Assembly (NCBI GenBank): GCA_020637335.1
Contig: JACJWC010000012.1
Coordinates: forward strand, 62,001 to 126,000
Reading direction: 5' to 3'
Source of the DNA: Acidobacteriota bacterium
Lineage (GTDB): Bacteria > Acidobacteriota > Holophagae > Acanthopleuribacterales > Acanthopleuribacteraceae
Length of the DNA: 64,000 nt
Part shown: piece by piece, positions 42,108-52,800 of the stretch
Numbering within the stretch: position 1 is the first letter of the stretch
Layout: every line of letters starts with the position of its first letter
Program-made: the position numbers and the translations under genes
Notes under the pieces: model-generated
Database searches by the model: none
What the model was told of the DNA's origin: nothing
The model's input: the letters and a program-made list of their open reading frames with translations, nothing else

Positions 42108-43832
42108 TTAGGGTTGGTTCTGGGCGGCGATTAGGGCTTGGAGTTGTTGTTCTAAGGCTGCAATTTTTTGGTCTTGTTCGCGGATCCGTTGGTAAAGCGC
42201 TTTGCTGGCGAGCAAGGCCACACCATCACTATCGACCGTTGCAATATGGGTATCGTCCTCTCCACCAAGACCAAAGGTGGCGTGGAAATCCTGCGCGGTT
42301 GGACCCAAATGTTGGATCGACGAGTCTTCCGCTTTGTAATGCCAGGATTGGATCGGTAACGCATCCAGTTTTTCGAGAATTGTTGCACCGTCCACAGTCA
42401 AAAAACCCGTCTTGGCGTTTTTGTCGCAGGTGTTGGTCCAAGTCCCACCGGTACTCAGGTAGGCTCCGGTGGAGGTGTTGATCAGACCCGTAAACGTCGG
42501 GCTGGCGGAGGAACCAAACCAAAACTTGTTAGCCCGCACCAGGAATTGGTTGCTATCCGTCGACGTCAAGCCACCCAAACGGGTAGAAAACACCATGGAC
42601 CCAGAATGCAGGGCATTGGCTTGGTATCCAACCGCCAGAGTATTGGCTTGGCTGGCCGCGCAATCGTAACCAGCCAATACGGCTGAACTGTCGCCAGTCG
42701 CGGAGTTGCTCCTGCCACCTAAGACCACACTGTCTTCACCATCCACTTCATTTTGAGAACCCGCCAGGATACCTGTTTCCGAACCATAAGCCTCATGTCC
42801 GCGACCCCCCACAACAACGTTGTTTTTGCCAAAAACGCGGTTAAATTCGCCACTACCGGTGAAACCATTCTCACCGTCTGTGTAGTTGTTGTTGCCGCCA
42901 ATGATGGAACTCCACTTGCCATAACATTGATTTGAGGTTCCACTAAAAATGGCCCCGCCGAATCCATGAATAGAGTTATCATGGCCGCCCACCACGGTAC
43001 CGAAAGCGCCAGCCCAAGGCACGGCATTGTCAACACGGTTACTATAGCCCCCAATCAAGGTGGCAAAAGGATTAAAGGAGTAAACGGGAGCGTCCTGGTT
43101 GTCGATTCGGCTTCCACCTGCCAGGATTACGGACCCAAAAGCATTCGATGAGAACCAGGCATTGTTGCCACCGATCCGCAAAGTATGCGTGGTTAAGGGT
43201 TTCCCGTCAGCGGTAATAGTTGAAAGAAGCGGCGAAAGCAAAAGACCGTGCGGAATACCTGTGCCGGGTTCAAGAGAAGTCAGCAGGATTCCATTATTGG
43301 TGGGGTAGCGAACTTCTGTTGGAAACAGGTAACCGCCAGAAGCAATCGTGCCGTAACCCAAAGTGGAGAAAGAGGAACCCAACACGTTCAAGGTTTGGGT
43401 ATTGCCGGCCAAAAAATTGGCTACTTGGCTTAGATAGCCACTGTCCGGTGAAAAGGCACCCAGTTTTTGCCACAAGGTTTCGCTCTGAGCCGGATCGAAT
43501 TGGACCAGATCCCGTTGTGGATAAATGACCATTTTTTCCGCTAATAGGGCCTCGCCATCGCGGTAAATTTGCAGGTACCCTATTCGAGACTGGGCCAAGG
43601 TCTCATTCAACGGTTGCCGATCCCCGCCGAGAAAAAGCAAGGGAATCCCAGCCAGGTTCCAAATGCGGTTTTCGGAATCTTCAAACAGGATTGTGGCTTG
43701 ATCGGGCGCCCAAACCACAACCTCCACCACCTCCGCATCAAAATGGCCATCAAGGTCCGGTAGGGCAACCGGGATCACCTGATGGGAGCCCGCTCCCATT
43801 TGAGCACATAAGATAAATAAAAACAGCAACAT
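42108..43832 (-). CDS. Exported YadA-like head repeats with C-terminal S74 chaperone domain
   Basis: The 574-residue protein has a signal peptide (MLLFLFILCAQMGAG), a beta-rich start, then from about residue 230 left-handed beta-roll repeats like YadA/Hia heads (GGHDNSIHGFGGAIFSG, IIGGNNNYTDGENG, VVGGRGHEAYGSETGILAGS, VVLGGRSNSATGDSSAVLAG). The C-terminus (about 460-550) is a peptidase S74 or endosialidase-type intramolecular chaperone: ALPIQSWHYKAED, HLGPTAQDFHATFGLG, DDTHIATVDSDGVALLA, then a short coiled coil. The expected catalytic Ser of SDxNxK is Cys here (CDKNAKTGF). SD GAGGAG precedes the ATG. Likely trimeric, at the surface. Confidence 0.85.
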   Translation of the reverse strand: MLLFLFILCAQMGAGSHQVIPVALPDLDGHFDAEVVEVVVWAPDQATILFEDSENRIWNLAGIPLLFLGGDRQPLNETLAQSRIGYLQIYRDGEALLAEKMVIYPQRDLVQFDPAQSETLWQKLGAFSPDSGYLSQVANFLAGNTQTLNVLGSSFSTLGYGTIASGGYLFPTEVRYPTNNGILLTSLEPGTGIPHGLLLSPLLSTITADGKPLTTHTLRIGGNNAWFSSNAFGSVILAGGSRIDNQDAPVYSFNPFATLIGGYSNRVDNAVPWAGAFGTVVGGHDNSIHGFGGAIFSGTSNQCYGKWSSIIGGNNNYTDGENGFTGSGEFNRVFGKNNVVVGGRGHEAYGSETGILAGSQNEVDGEDSVVLGGRSNSATGDSSAVLAGYDCAASQANTLAVGYQANALHSGSMVFSTRLGGLTSTDSNQFLVRANKFWFGSSASPTFTGLINTSTGAYLSTGGTWTNTCDKNAKTGFLTVDGATILEKLDALPIQSWHYKAEDSSIQHLGPTAQDFHATFGLGGEDDTHIATVDSDGVALLASKALYQRIREQDQKIAALEQQLQALIAAQNQP

Positions 43833-43849
43833 ACAAACTCCTCAAAAAA

Positions 43850-44485
43850 TCACGGATGGAGACAATTGACCATGCTGGCCAAGTCCAAAATATCGAAACG
43901 GGTATTCGGCGCGACCAGGTTGGCGTACGGATGAGAGCCAAGCCAAAACGGTAAGAGCGGCAGTACCGAGCCCTCGGAAAACGGGGCCGGAACGACCAAG
44001 CTCGGCGCAGGAACCAGGCCCAGGGCGATCGTGCTGGGCAAGCTGCCCGAAATGGAACGGGAGCCAAAACCCGATTGGGCCTCATCAATATCCAAGACCA
44101 CGGGACTACTACTGCCACACACGGTCAAAACGCCCAGTAGATAAGGACCGCTTGCTGGATCGGTATCAGCGAAGGCACCGACCCAGGTCAATTGATTGCC
44201 GGATCGGTTCCAACGGTAAAACCAATCTAAGGGTTGGGCACCACTGGCTTGAAGCGAACAGATCGGGTTGGGTTGACTGGTCAGAATTTTGAGTACAAAG
44301 CTGTTAATGGCAGCAGCGCCTTCTGCACCGGACAAAGCGCTGACATCAGCCCAGATCCGAACCTGACGGGCATGGCCCTGGCAAACCAAACCGGCATCTT
44401 CCAACCAAACGGTGGCAGTCCCATTGATTTGGGTTTGGGCAACAAGCGGCAAAAATAAGAAAAATCCGCCGATCCATTTGGCCAT
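43850..44485 (-). CDS. Exported protein with C-terminal ILDL motif
   Basis: From ATG at 44485, preceded by GGAGGTAGCACAA, the product has 211 residues with a signal peptide (MAKWIGGFFLFLPLVAQ). The mature part is a beta sandwich (VRIWADVSALSGAEGAAAIN, SFVLKILTSQPNP) that recalls cohesin-like or adhesin domains. Its last residues, FDILDLASMVNCLHP, resemble those of the propeller at 37,588 (SILDLVTYVSAYP). The gene lies just after the S74 protein on the same strand and may be co-transcribed. Secreted; function unknown. Confidence 0.75.
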   Translation of the reverse strand: MAKWIGGFFLFLPLVAQTQINGTATVWLEDAGLVCQGHARQVRIWADVSALSGAEGAAAINSFVLKILTSQPNPICSLQASGAQPLDWFYRWNRSGNQLTWVGAFADTDPASGPYLLGVLTVCGSSSPVVLDIDEAQSGFGSRSISGSLPSTIALGLVPAPSLVVPAPFSEGSVLPLLPFWLGSHPYANLVAPNTRFDILDLASMVNCLHP

Positions 44486-44971
44486 TTGTGCTACCTCCAA
44501 GTAACCTACAAATAGCCAATGCGTAATCACGCACCCAGCTGCGACAAACTTTTTGTGGTCCAGCAAAGTTGGCTCAATTAGGTTCAACACGTGCCGGCCC
44601 GGATCAAAGAGACATCCGTGCAAAAAGCAGATCTAACCCTTAAATACAACAGAGCCAATTAGATGCAGGTCGGTTTGGGCATAATCTACCCGGCAGGGCG
44701 GAAGGTCAGAGCCGTTTATTAGAGCAGGACACCTGTTCAAGGTTGTAGAGATAAGGAGCGGAATGGTCGCCATCGAGATGGCGACCGCTCTAGCTGTTTC
44801 GAGAAACAGCACACCACGAAGGCGCTCAACCCAGGCTTTCCCCTTGCAGCGTCGCCCTCCGGACAATGAGCTTCAGAGCGGGTGACCAGAGTACGGACCT
44901 TCGGCCATTTTGAAAATGTGGGGTTTGGCGGTTTGGACTGCGGCGATTTGGCCACAGTCCATACAGAGAGG
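44486..44971. repeat. Non-coding stretch with inverted twin-hairpin copy and family B fragment
   Basis: The CGAG-looped twin hairpin at 44,765-44,810 is the reverse complement of the module in the 389-bp array: GGTCGCCAT-CGAG-ATGGCGACC and GCTGTTT-CGAG-AAACAGC. Near 44,690-44,720 is a fragment like family B (CCCGGCAGGGCGGAAGGTCAGAGCC). No gene is supported. The stretch may hold the terminator of the 1172-residue gene, but I see none clearly. Confidence 0.72.
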
Positions 44972-47900
44972 TTAGCGTTCGTGGTAGGGGTTGAATTGGA
45001 CGAAGTGTTCGAAGCGTTGAATGCAGCCATCCGGCATCTCCACATCGACCCAAATGCGGATCGGTTGGGTGAACGTGAAGGTCAGGCTGGCGTCGCGGCT
45101 CCCATCCGACCAGTGGTAGGCCACCCCGCCCGCTGGTGCTTCCAGGCGAATGGTTTGGTTGGGATGGGCCCGTTCGGGTCCGCTGATGGATCCGCTCTGG
45201 CCGAGTTGTAAGGTAATTTGGATTTCGCGCTGACCGCATCGTTCGTCGTTTACGGACCAACGCAGGTAGTAGCGATGTCCTTCCAAACCACTAAAAAGGG
45301 CATGGGGATCTGTGGGATCGGAAAGTACTCCGCCTACACCTGTTTCGATCGACCAATGACCCGTAGCACCGGCAGGCAGGACCCCATCCAATTGGGTCTG
45401 GGTCCCGCAAATCAACCGATCAACTTGGTCGGACTCTATAAGCGGTTGCCTTTCCAAGACCACTACGGATTCACCCGACACACAATCCGCCGGATAGCCA
45501 CGCCAAACCAGTTCGACCGGTTCCGCCTGACTAATCGGAACCCACACAATCGAAATCGCCGCGTAGGGGTTGGCCAGCTTCGCTTGCCCCGAACGCACCT
45601 CCCATTTGCCATATCCCGACTGAACCGGATCCGCTTGCAAGGTTGTTTCAACACTGCAAAGCATCTGGGTCTGAAACCCGCTCAAATGTTGAAGCGCATC
45701 CATTTGAATCGAAACGGTGCGTTCATCTTCAAAGCCTTGATCATCCTGGAAACGCCAGGCCAAAAGGTAGTGTTCGCCGGGCTGCCCCACAAAAAGACTG
45801 CGCGGGTTCTGGGTCGGCGCCACAACCCCGCCTTTTCCGGCAAGGATCTCCCAATGGCCTTGGGCCGGGGAGGCACTCAGCTGGGTCTCCACATCACAAA
45901 CGCGTTGGTTGGGCCCGGCGGTTGCCGGAAAAAAAGGAAGTTCAAACAGGGTGTATCCACTTTGATCTAAATTGGCGGCGACGAATAATACAGTCTCGCC
46001 GAACATAATCCGTTCCGGGTTACTGTCCTGCGGGCCCTCGACCAGGTCGCTCACCAACTGGATCTGATGGACCAAACGATGCACCCGGAACAGTTCCCGA
46101 CCATACTGAGGGTGATCCGCCGCAAAATAGGTCCATAATCCCTTTGAACCCAGAAGCTTGAGATTATCCAGCGTCCAGTCGCCCAAGGGAAGTTCTACCA
46201 ACTGGCTTCCATCAAACAGAAGGATCTGGTCGTGCTGATCGTAATCGGTTAATTGGAGGTAACCGCTGCTCAGATCGGGCCTGAAATCCGCACCCACCAG
46301 GCTTTTCTGAGTCGAGCCAACGGGTTGCCATTGGGTTTCTCCATTGGCCAGGAACCAAAAACGCAAGGTGTAATAGCCTTCCTTGAGCAAGTAACCGTCG
46401 CGGGTTTGAAAGAGTTCCAGATCACACTCGAATTCGAGCGGAATGGGGGCAAGCACTTGCCAATCCAGTCCTTCTCTAGGCAGTAAATAAAGTGCGCGTT
46501 GCTCGTCGTAGCCCATGACAAACGCTATGCCCTGACTGCTGACCGCAAAGGAAGGGCGGCAAAACCAGTCGAGGGTAAAATCATTAATCAATTCCACTTT
46601 CTGCGGTTGGTTATCCGCAGGCCCCATCCGGTAGAGACTTAAACCGGAACCAAATGAAGACTGCCAGATGGTCAGCCAGGAGACGGGTCCCGATCGACCC
46701 AAAAAATCCAAACTGGAAGATTCGGGATAACAATAGGGGCCATCGCTATGATTAGCAGTGTATTCCTTTAGGAAAGTTTGTCCTTCAGGTGAACCGTCCG
46801 TTTGCCACAGCTCGCGGCCCGCACAGCCGGAATTTCCCAGAAAATACAGCAGGCCATCGTGATCAAAAAAATGGTCTGGCGCTAAATGTGCCTCAGCAGC
46901 CTCCAGGGGTTCGGCTGAATCGCCGTCCAACCGCCAGAATGAAGGCTGGCCCCGGCTTCGGAAACTCGCGTAAACCCGGTCGTCTTGGGTATGAAGGGCA
47001 GCGGGCTGAGAAGACATGGCCTGAGGCGCGAAATCAAAAACCTGGACTTGGCCCTTTTCGATGCTGGCCAATTCCCTACCGAATTCTGCGCTACCGACTG
47101 CGGCGTAAAGGCGATCTCCAACCACGGTCCATGGGCCCAGTTCGTTTTCCGAGCCGGGGGTCAGGTCTGCCCAGCGTCGGATGGCTCCGCCATTGCCAAA
47201 TACCGGCTCCCTACCCCAATCATCGGATTGCCCCAAGAACGCAAATCCAATTGCATTGCGCACCATATTGAGATCGTAGGATTCTGTTCCGGTATGGGGA
47301 AATTCCGTTTCTGCCAAATGGGTACCCACGGCGCTCCCGTCAGATACCCACAAGCGAAACTCATCCCGGCCATCGCCAAGTAAAAAAAAGGCTTTGTCTT
47401 GAAAAATACCAACCGGCTGAAGCGTTAGATCGCTTCCAATCTCTCGGACAAGACGAAAGGTCCCCGCTTGCGTCCCATCACTGAAGTACAGACTGGTTGA
47501 AGTGGGATTGCCCAATTCGTTGTATTGGCGCAGCGAGAACCAGAGCCCGGCAGAATTGCCCAGCAGCGAATCCATCACCCATAGACCCTGAATTTGAAAC
47601 AATTCAACACCATCTGTCTGGTGTTTGGCAAAACTGCGCAAATAAGTCCAATCCCCTCTAATATCCAAAAGAATGGCAAAAGGTAGGTTCCATTCCAGGC
47701 CCGCCACCTGCCTGTAGCGGGTGTCAGGCAACCAGACTTTGGTTCCGGATGGGGTGCCATCGGTGTAACCCAACACTTTGCCATTGCCGAAGTATTGGGG
47801 TCCGGTCTGGCCGCTCTCAATCAAGTCGATGCGAGACAATTGGCTAAGTGGTTGCCAATCGGTAGCTGTCCGTCGGTAAAAGTTGAAGGAGGTTTCCAAA

Positions 47901-48490
47901 TAAACTTCACCGGCGTGAATCCGAATTTGAAAAGAAGGGCCCGGAACAGAAACCTGGTTCATGCGTTCCGCATCGCGATCCGCCAGCCACAGCTCATCAT
48001 ATTTGTAGGCCCACAACCTGCGCCCCTGAACACGGAATTCGTGATAGGGATCCAACTCGCCGTAGGCCGTCAGGGTGAATGTTGCTTTGTCCAGGGACAA
48101 CACCCGCTCCTTACCCGTGAGCCGATGAACGTACACCAGCCAGACCAACTCGCCGGCATCATAGAATTCAATCCCAAAGGAATAAGCCTCGAATGCCTCG
48201 ATCAATGGGGTCAATTGTTGTGTGTCACGATTCAAAACAAACAAAGCTCGACCTTGGACCAGGAGCAATTGGTTGGACCACCCGCCGAGCAAGGCACTTG
48301 CCTCCATGCGGCCCAGGTCTTGAGGGCTGGTCGAATCATTGGGCAGGAAATAAACCTGGTCAGCGGCACTGACAAAATAAAACCCGTCATCAACTGCCAA
48401 CCAGCGATGTGAAAAGCTCGAAGCCGGACGTGTGTCCAAATCCAAAACCGGTTCCAGCTGCTGAAAAAACAATAAAAACCAAAAGAACAT
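44972..48490 (-). CDS. Large secreted kelch/hyalin-like protein with C-terminal sorting-like repeats
   Basis: From ATG at 48490, with GGAGGATGTT in front, the product has 1172 residues and a signal peptide (MFFWFLLFFQQ). The long central part consists of repeated propeller-like blades with recurring ELWxSDGTxxGT-type segments: DGTQAGTFRLVREIG, WVSDGSAVGTHLAE, ELWQTDGSPEGQTFL, LGNSAGLWFSL. The last 300 residues hold Ig-like PKD repeats (CSVETTLQADPVQSG; CGTQTQLDGVLPAGAT) with a cysteine at the start of each and a final GxxxYxWSDGSxDxSLTF module like the C-terminal module of gliding-type secreted proteins. Probably cell-surface or secreted; function unknown. Confidence 0.8.
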   Translation of the reverse strand: MFFWFLLFFQQLEPVLDLDTRPASSFSHRWLAVDDGFYFVSAADQVYFLPNDSTSPQDLGRMEASALLGGWSNQLLLVQGRALFVLNRDTQQLTPLIEAFEAYSFGIEFYDAGELVWLVYVHRLTGKERVLSLDKATFTLTAYGELDPYHEFRVQGRRLWAYKYDELWLADRDAERMNQVSVPGPSFQIRIHAGEVYLETSFNFYRRTATDWQPLSQLSRIDLIESGQTGPQYFGNGKVLGYTDGTPSGTKVWLPDTRYRQVAGLEWNLPFAILLDIRGDWTYLRSFAKHQTDGVELFQIQGLWVMDSLLGNSAGLWFSLRQYNELGNPTSTSLYFSDGTQAGTFRLVREIGSDLTLQPVGIFQDKAFFLLGDGRDEFRLWVSDGSAVGTHLAETEFPHTGTESYDLNMVRNAIGFAFLGQSDDWGREPVFGNGGAIRRWADLTPGSENELGPWTVVGDRLYAAVGSAEFGRELASIEKGQVQVFDFAPQAMSSQPAALHTQDDRVYASFRSRGQPSFWRLDGDSAEPLEAAEAHLAPDHFFDHDGLLYFLGNSGCAGRELWQTDGSPEGQTFLKEYTANHSDGPYCYPESSSLDFLGRSGPVSWLTIWQSSFGSGLSLYRMGPADNQPQKVELINDFTLDWFCRPSFAVSSQGIAFVMGYDEQRALYLLPREGLDWQVLAPIPLEFECDLELFQTRDGYLLKEGYYTLRFWFLANGETQWQPVGSTQKSLVGADFRPDLSSGYLQLTDYDQHDQILLFDGSQLVELPLGDWTLDNLKLLGSKGLWTYFAADHPQYGRELFRVHRLVHQIQLVSDLVEGPQDSNPERIMFGETVLFVAANLDQSGYTLFELPFFPATAGPNQRVCDVETQLSASPAQGHWEILAGKGGVVAPTQNPRSLFVGQPGEHYLLAWRFQDDQGFEDERTVSIQMDALQHLSGFQTQMLCSVETTLQADPVQSGYGKWEVRSGQAKLANPYAAISIVWVPISQAEPVELVWRGYPADCVSGESVVVLERQPLIESDQVDRLICGTQTQLDGVLPAGATGHWSIETGVGGVLSDPTDPHALFSGLEGHRYYLRWSVNDERCGQREIQITLQLGQSGSISGPERAHPNQTIRLEAPAGGVAYHWSDGSRDASLTFTFTQPIRIWVDVEMPDGCIQRFEHFVQFNPYHER

Positions 48491-48859
48491 AACATCCTCC
48501 AGTTGACCCTGAGCAATATCGCCGCCAACCCAAAATAAACCCTTAAAAACACAACTTAACTCTGAATGGCCTTCCAAAAAACAAGGTGTCTCGACAAGCC
48601 GAGACACCTAAGAAAGCAGGAGCCCGGTGGGCGCGGTTAAGAACCCGATTTTCTAAGATACGCAGGCAGCCAAGGCGGGGTCGACCAAAAGGGTTAAGTC
48701 ACCCTATTTGCGGGATAAAACACCAAACGAAGGTTCATTGCCACTTCTGCGCTGTAAAAATCTGGCTTTTTCCCGACCAAGGGCTGAGTTTTGTCTTTCA
48801 AAGTGGAAAGCCGCGTCCACTCGGTCCATAATGAAGCATCCACAGATTTGAGCGTATTG
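48491..48859. other. Intergenic region between divergent genes
   Basis: About 370 bases with no supported gene. A hairpin with a T run on the minus strand lies at 48,575-48,609 (listed separately). Other frames here are not protein-like. Confidence 0.4.
48575..48609 (-). terminator. Minus-strand hairpin with T-run upstream of large surface protein
   Basis: GGTGTCTCG (48586-48594) pairs with CGAGACACC (48601-48609); on the minus strand TTGTTTTTTGG follows. It looks like an intrinsic terminator for a minus-strand transcript, or an attenuator in the leader of the 1172-residue gene, since no minus-strand gene with support ends here. Confidence 0.5.
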
Positions 48860-49804
48860 ATGCCAAGCCACACCATCTTGATAGTTGACGACCAACCCAG
48901 CAACCTATCCACTTTGGATTCGCTGTTTGAGCAAACCGGTGAGGATTACGAAATTCTTCAGGCGCTGAATGGGGAATCCGCCTTACGCATTGCCGAAGCC
49001 GAGCGGCCCGATTTGGCCATCATCGATTGGGACATGCCCGGCATGTCGGGTATTGAATTGACCCGAGCGCTGAAGAGTCGGCCCGAAACCGAGGACATCA
49101 TGGTCATCATGTGTTCGGGTGTCATGATGACGGCCCAACACCTGCAAACCGCTTTGGAGGCTGGTGCCAGTGACTACGTGCGCAAACCAGTCGATGAAGT
49201 CGAATTACAGGCCCGAACCCGCTCCATGATCAAGTTGGGTGAATCCTATAAAACGATCAAAAAACAGCACCGCGAATTACAGGATAGTTTCGCCCAGATG
49301 GAGGTCTTGGCCAAGACCGGTCCCTTGACCAAGCTGGCCAACCGGCGTGCATTCCTGGAGCGAAGTGAAACCATTTGGCAAGTGGCCAATCGTTCTGAAC
49401 GCCCATTTGGTTTGTTGCTGGCCGATTTGGACCATTTTAAACGGGTCAATGATCAATATGGACATGCCTCAGGTGACCGTTTATTGCAACAGGTCGCGGC
49501 CCGATTAACGTCTTCGGTTCGGGCTCAAGACGTGGTTGGACGTTGGGGTGGCGAGGAATTTATTGTCCTGCTGCCAGAAACGGATTTGGCTGGCAGCCTG
49601 AATCTAGCCGAAAAAATCCGCTTAAACATCGAAACGACCGCCTTTGACCTGCAAGAAATGACTTTAAAGGCCAGCCTTTCGATTGGGGTCAGCCACTATG
49701 AAAAGGGACTGAGCCTGGAGAAATGTATTCAACACGCTGATGAGGCGTTGTACCAAAGCAAGGAATCAGGCCGAAACCGGGTTACGGTTTACAATCGGGG
49801 TTGA
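48860..49804 (+). CDS. Response regulator with GGDEF domain (diguanylate cyclase)
   Basis: The 314-residue protein has a receiver domain (TILIVDDQPSNLSTL; phosphate-accepting Asp in AIIDWDMPGMSG; Lys in YVRKPVDEVE), a short coiled linker, then a GGDEF domain. The active-site signature is RWGGEEFIVLLPE (GGEEF, active), with an RxxD inhibitory site (RAQD) five residues before it. It should make cyclic di-GMP under phosphorylation control and be product-inhibited. Start MPSHTILIV chosen because the receiver fold begins there. The frameshifted sensor kinase downstream is a likely partner. Confidence 0.9.
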   Translation: MPSHTILIVDDQPSNLSTLDSLFEQTGEDYEILQALNGESALRIAEAERPDLAIIDWDMPGMSGIELTRALKSRPETEDIMVIMCSGVMMTAQHLQTALEAGASDYVRKPVDEVELQARTRSMIKLGESYKTIKKQHRELQDSFAQMEVLAKTGPLTKLANRRAFLERSETIWQVANRSERPFGLLLADLDHFKRVNDQYGHASGDRLLQQVAARLTSSVRAQDVVGRWGGEEFIVLLPETDLAGSLNLAEKIRLNIETTAFDLQEMTLKASLSIGVSHYEKGLSLEKCIQHADEALYQSKESGRNRVTVYNRG

Positions 49805-49817
49805 GGTAATCGCAGAG

Positions 49818-52800
49818 GTGATAAATGTTCTGGTCCTGGCAGCGCTTAACCTTTGCTCCTCCGGCCCATTAAATCCCATCCCGCCCATTCGGGCCTTTTA
49901 CCCGGAGGACTACCGGGCCAGCCGAATCAACCATGCCATGGTTCAAGATAAAAATGAAATTCTCTATTTCGGCAACGATTCGGGCATTCTGATTTTTGAT
50001 GGCATCCAATGGGAACGGGTGGCAACTGAGCCGGACCGATCTGTAAACAGCTTGGCCTTAGATGATTTAGGATTCATTCTAGTTGGCGCACAATCCGAGT
50101 TTGGACGTCTCGTTCAAAACCAGGAGGGGCAATATCAATATGAATCGCTGTTGCACTTATTCGAAGAAAAGGAACGGGACTTCCGGACAATTTGGCAACT
50201 GCAGCCCATCGCGCAAGGCGTGGTCATTTGCACCGAACTTTCAATTTTCCTCTACCAGCACAACACCATTCGCCATCTAAAAACATTTCCTGACACCTAC
50301 AACAACCAACTTTTTTTGACGATCGGTTATTTTACGTCAATAAACACGATGGTTTTTATGTATTCAATGACTCAGGTTTTCAGAAAATCTCAGAACTCGA
50401 GGATTTTTGGGAAGACAAGCTGACTTCCATCCTAAACCTTCCAGATGGCAGTTGGCTCATGCACTTTGTCTGGGCTGGTTTCAAGCAATATTGGCCAGAG
50501 GAAAATAGGATGGCCCTACCGGATTCGATCGTCCACTTAAACAGCCAAATTCCCCAGGCGAAGTGGATCAAAAGGGTCAATGAGGAAATGATAGCCGCAG
50601 CCACCGGCCAGGGCCTTTACCTGCTCAATAATCAACTCCAAATTCAGGCGCACCTGACCAAAAAGGTCGGGTTGCCCGGCAATGGTATTAACGATTTTGC
50701 CTCCGATCGGGACGGCAATATGTGGGTCATGCTGAATACGGGATTAGCTTTTGTCCAGACGGTGGGCGCCCTCCACCAATATGTCCAAGGACAAGGGTAT
50801 GATGGCGTTGCATTGACCGTTGCAGAAAGCGGTGAAAACTTATTTATTGGTACGGATTTAGGCGCTTACAAGGTTGGCCCGACCATTCAAAAAATCCCAC
50901 AAATCGACAGCCCTCTGCCCTATTTTTTTAAGGCTCGAAACAGTGTGTTCACCATTTTTGGCGATGGAAACATTGGCCAAATTGTTGACCTCAATAACCC
51001 GGAACATAAAGTTCAAAGTGAAACACTCGATTGTTATGCCAGTCTTCAATGGGATCCCTTAACACTGATCCTAGGCACTGAGGCAGGTCTATTCATTTGG
51101 CACACCAACAATGAATTGCCCATAAGGATTCCTGGCGTGGACTGGCCATGCGAATGGCTAGTTCGCCAGGGTAATTCTATTTGGGTTTCAGATCCTGAGC
51201 ACGGGGTTCACCGTATCCGATTGGACACGGTTCAAAACACAATTGTGGCATTGGACAGTTTTGATCAACCATTCCCTGAATCCATCACCTATATAGTTCC
51301 CTGGCAAGACCAGGACCAGAGTGTGCGTTTCCTTTCAGAAGACGGCATACGCCGTTTTGAACAGGAGACAGGCCGCTTCGTGCACGACTCTGTGCTGGAG
51401 GGATTAGCCCCCATCGGCCGCATTCAGCAGATTTCACAGGATTCGAGGGGCAACATCTACACTGATGCGGGCATTTTTTGGCACACGCCTTCCGGCTACC
51501 AATTGGACCTTTACTCTTTGCCCTATCTTAAACAATTGGACATCCAAAACTTAGTGGTTGGAGAAAGCGGAAAAGTCTATGTGCCTAACGACCAGAATAT
51601 CCTGGTAATTGATCCTCAAATACGGTCGCCAAAGCCGAGAATCGATGTGCCCCAAATCCGCTCCCTACTGCTGGATGGCCAAGCCTATTTCCAAAATGGC
51701 AAAACCAATCAGCCCATCCATTTTGGAAGCCGAGCCAAGCGCTGGGAATTTCAGTTCAGCCAGCCCTTTTCGGCCTTTCAAGCGGATGTTCGTTTCCGCT
51801 TCAAACTGAATGGCCAGCATGAAAATTGGTCGAAATGGTCACGAAATCCAGTGGCCATTTTTACGAACTTAAGCCACGGCAACTATGAACTCATCGTTCA
51901 GGCCAAAAACGCCATGAACCTCGAATCCAGCTTGGTCCACTTGCCCTTCTCAATTGCCAGACCTTGGTATTTGACTTATTCCGCCTATGCGGCCTACGTG
52001 GTTTTAGCGATCCTGATGATCTGGAGCTTGGTCAAACTGAATACCCGGCGCTTGGAACTGGACAAATTGCGCTTGGAAGGCATCATTCAGGAACGTACCG
52101 AGGAGATCAAAATGCAGGCAGAATCGCTGCAGCAGGCCAACGCCAAATTACTGGAATTGGATCAGTTCAAAGAAGGTTTGACCCAAATGATCGTGCACGA
52201 CCTCAAAACGCCTTTAAACCAACTCATTCACCTGGCACCCCATCGCGAAAGCGGCGGCCGGCTGCGCAGCATTGGCAACCAGATGCTCAACATGGTTTTG
52301 AACCTGCTGGATGTCAGCAAATACGAAACAACCCGCATGCAGTTGCAGAAAGATCCTTTTCCCTTACACGAGTTGGTCAACGAAGCCGCCGACCAGGTCC
52401 GCTTCCTTGCTTCAGAAAAAAACATTCGCATCCAAATCGAGGAACAAGTTGAGGCCACAGTTCTGGCCGACCGCGAAATTCTGGTCCGGGTCTTAGTTAA
52501 TCTTCTGACCAATGCCATTAAGTTCTCGCCAATTGGTGAATGTATCAACCTGCGCGTACGGCCCGCAGCCGACCATACGGTGAACATCGAGGTGGCAGAC
52601 CGCGGCGAAGGCATCGCAGCCGATCAACTCGAGTCGATTTTTTCCAAATTTGTGCAGGTCCAATCACGCCATTCGGGCGGCATCAAATCAACCGGTCTGG
52701 GTTTAACCTTCTGCAAAATGGCCGTGGAGGCACACGGTGGCACCATCGGGGTTAAGTCCCAATTAAATCAGGGCACCTGCTTTTGGATCCAATTGCCGGT

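Noticed and set aside
48694..48912. Small minus-strand frames antisense to the regulator start
   Set aside because: No coding character; they lie opposite the receiver-domain gene.
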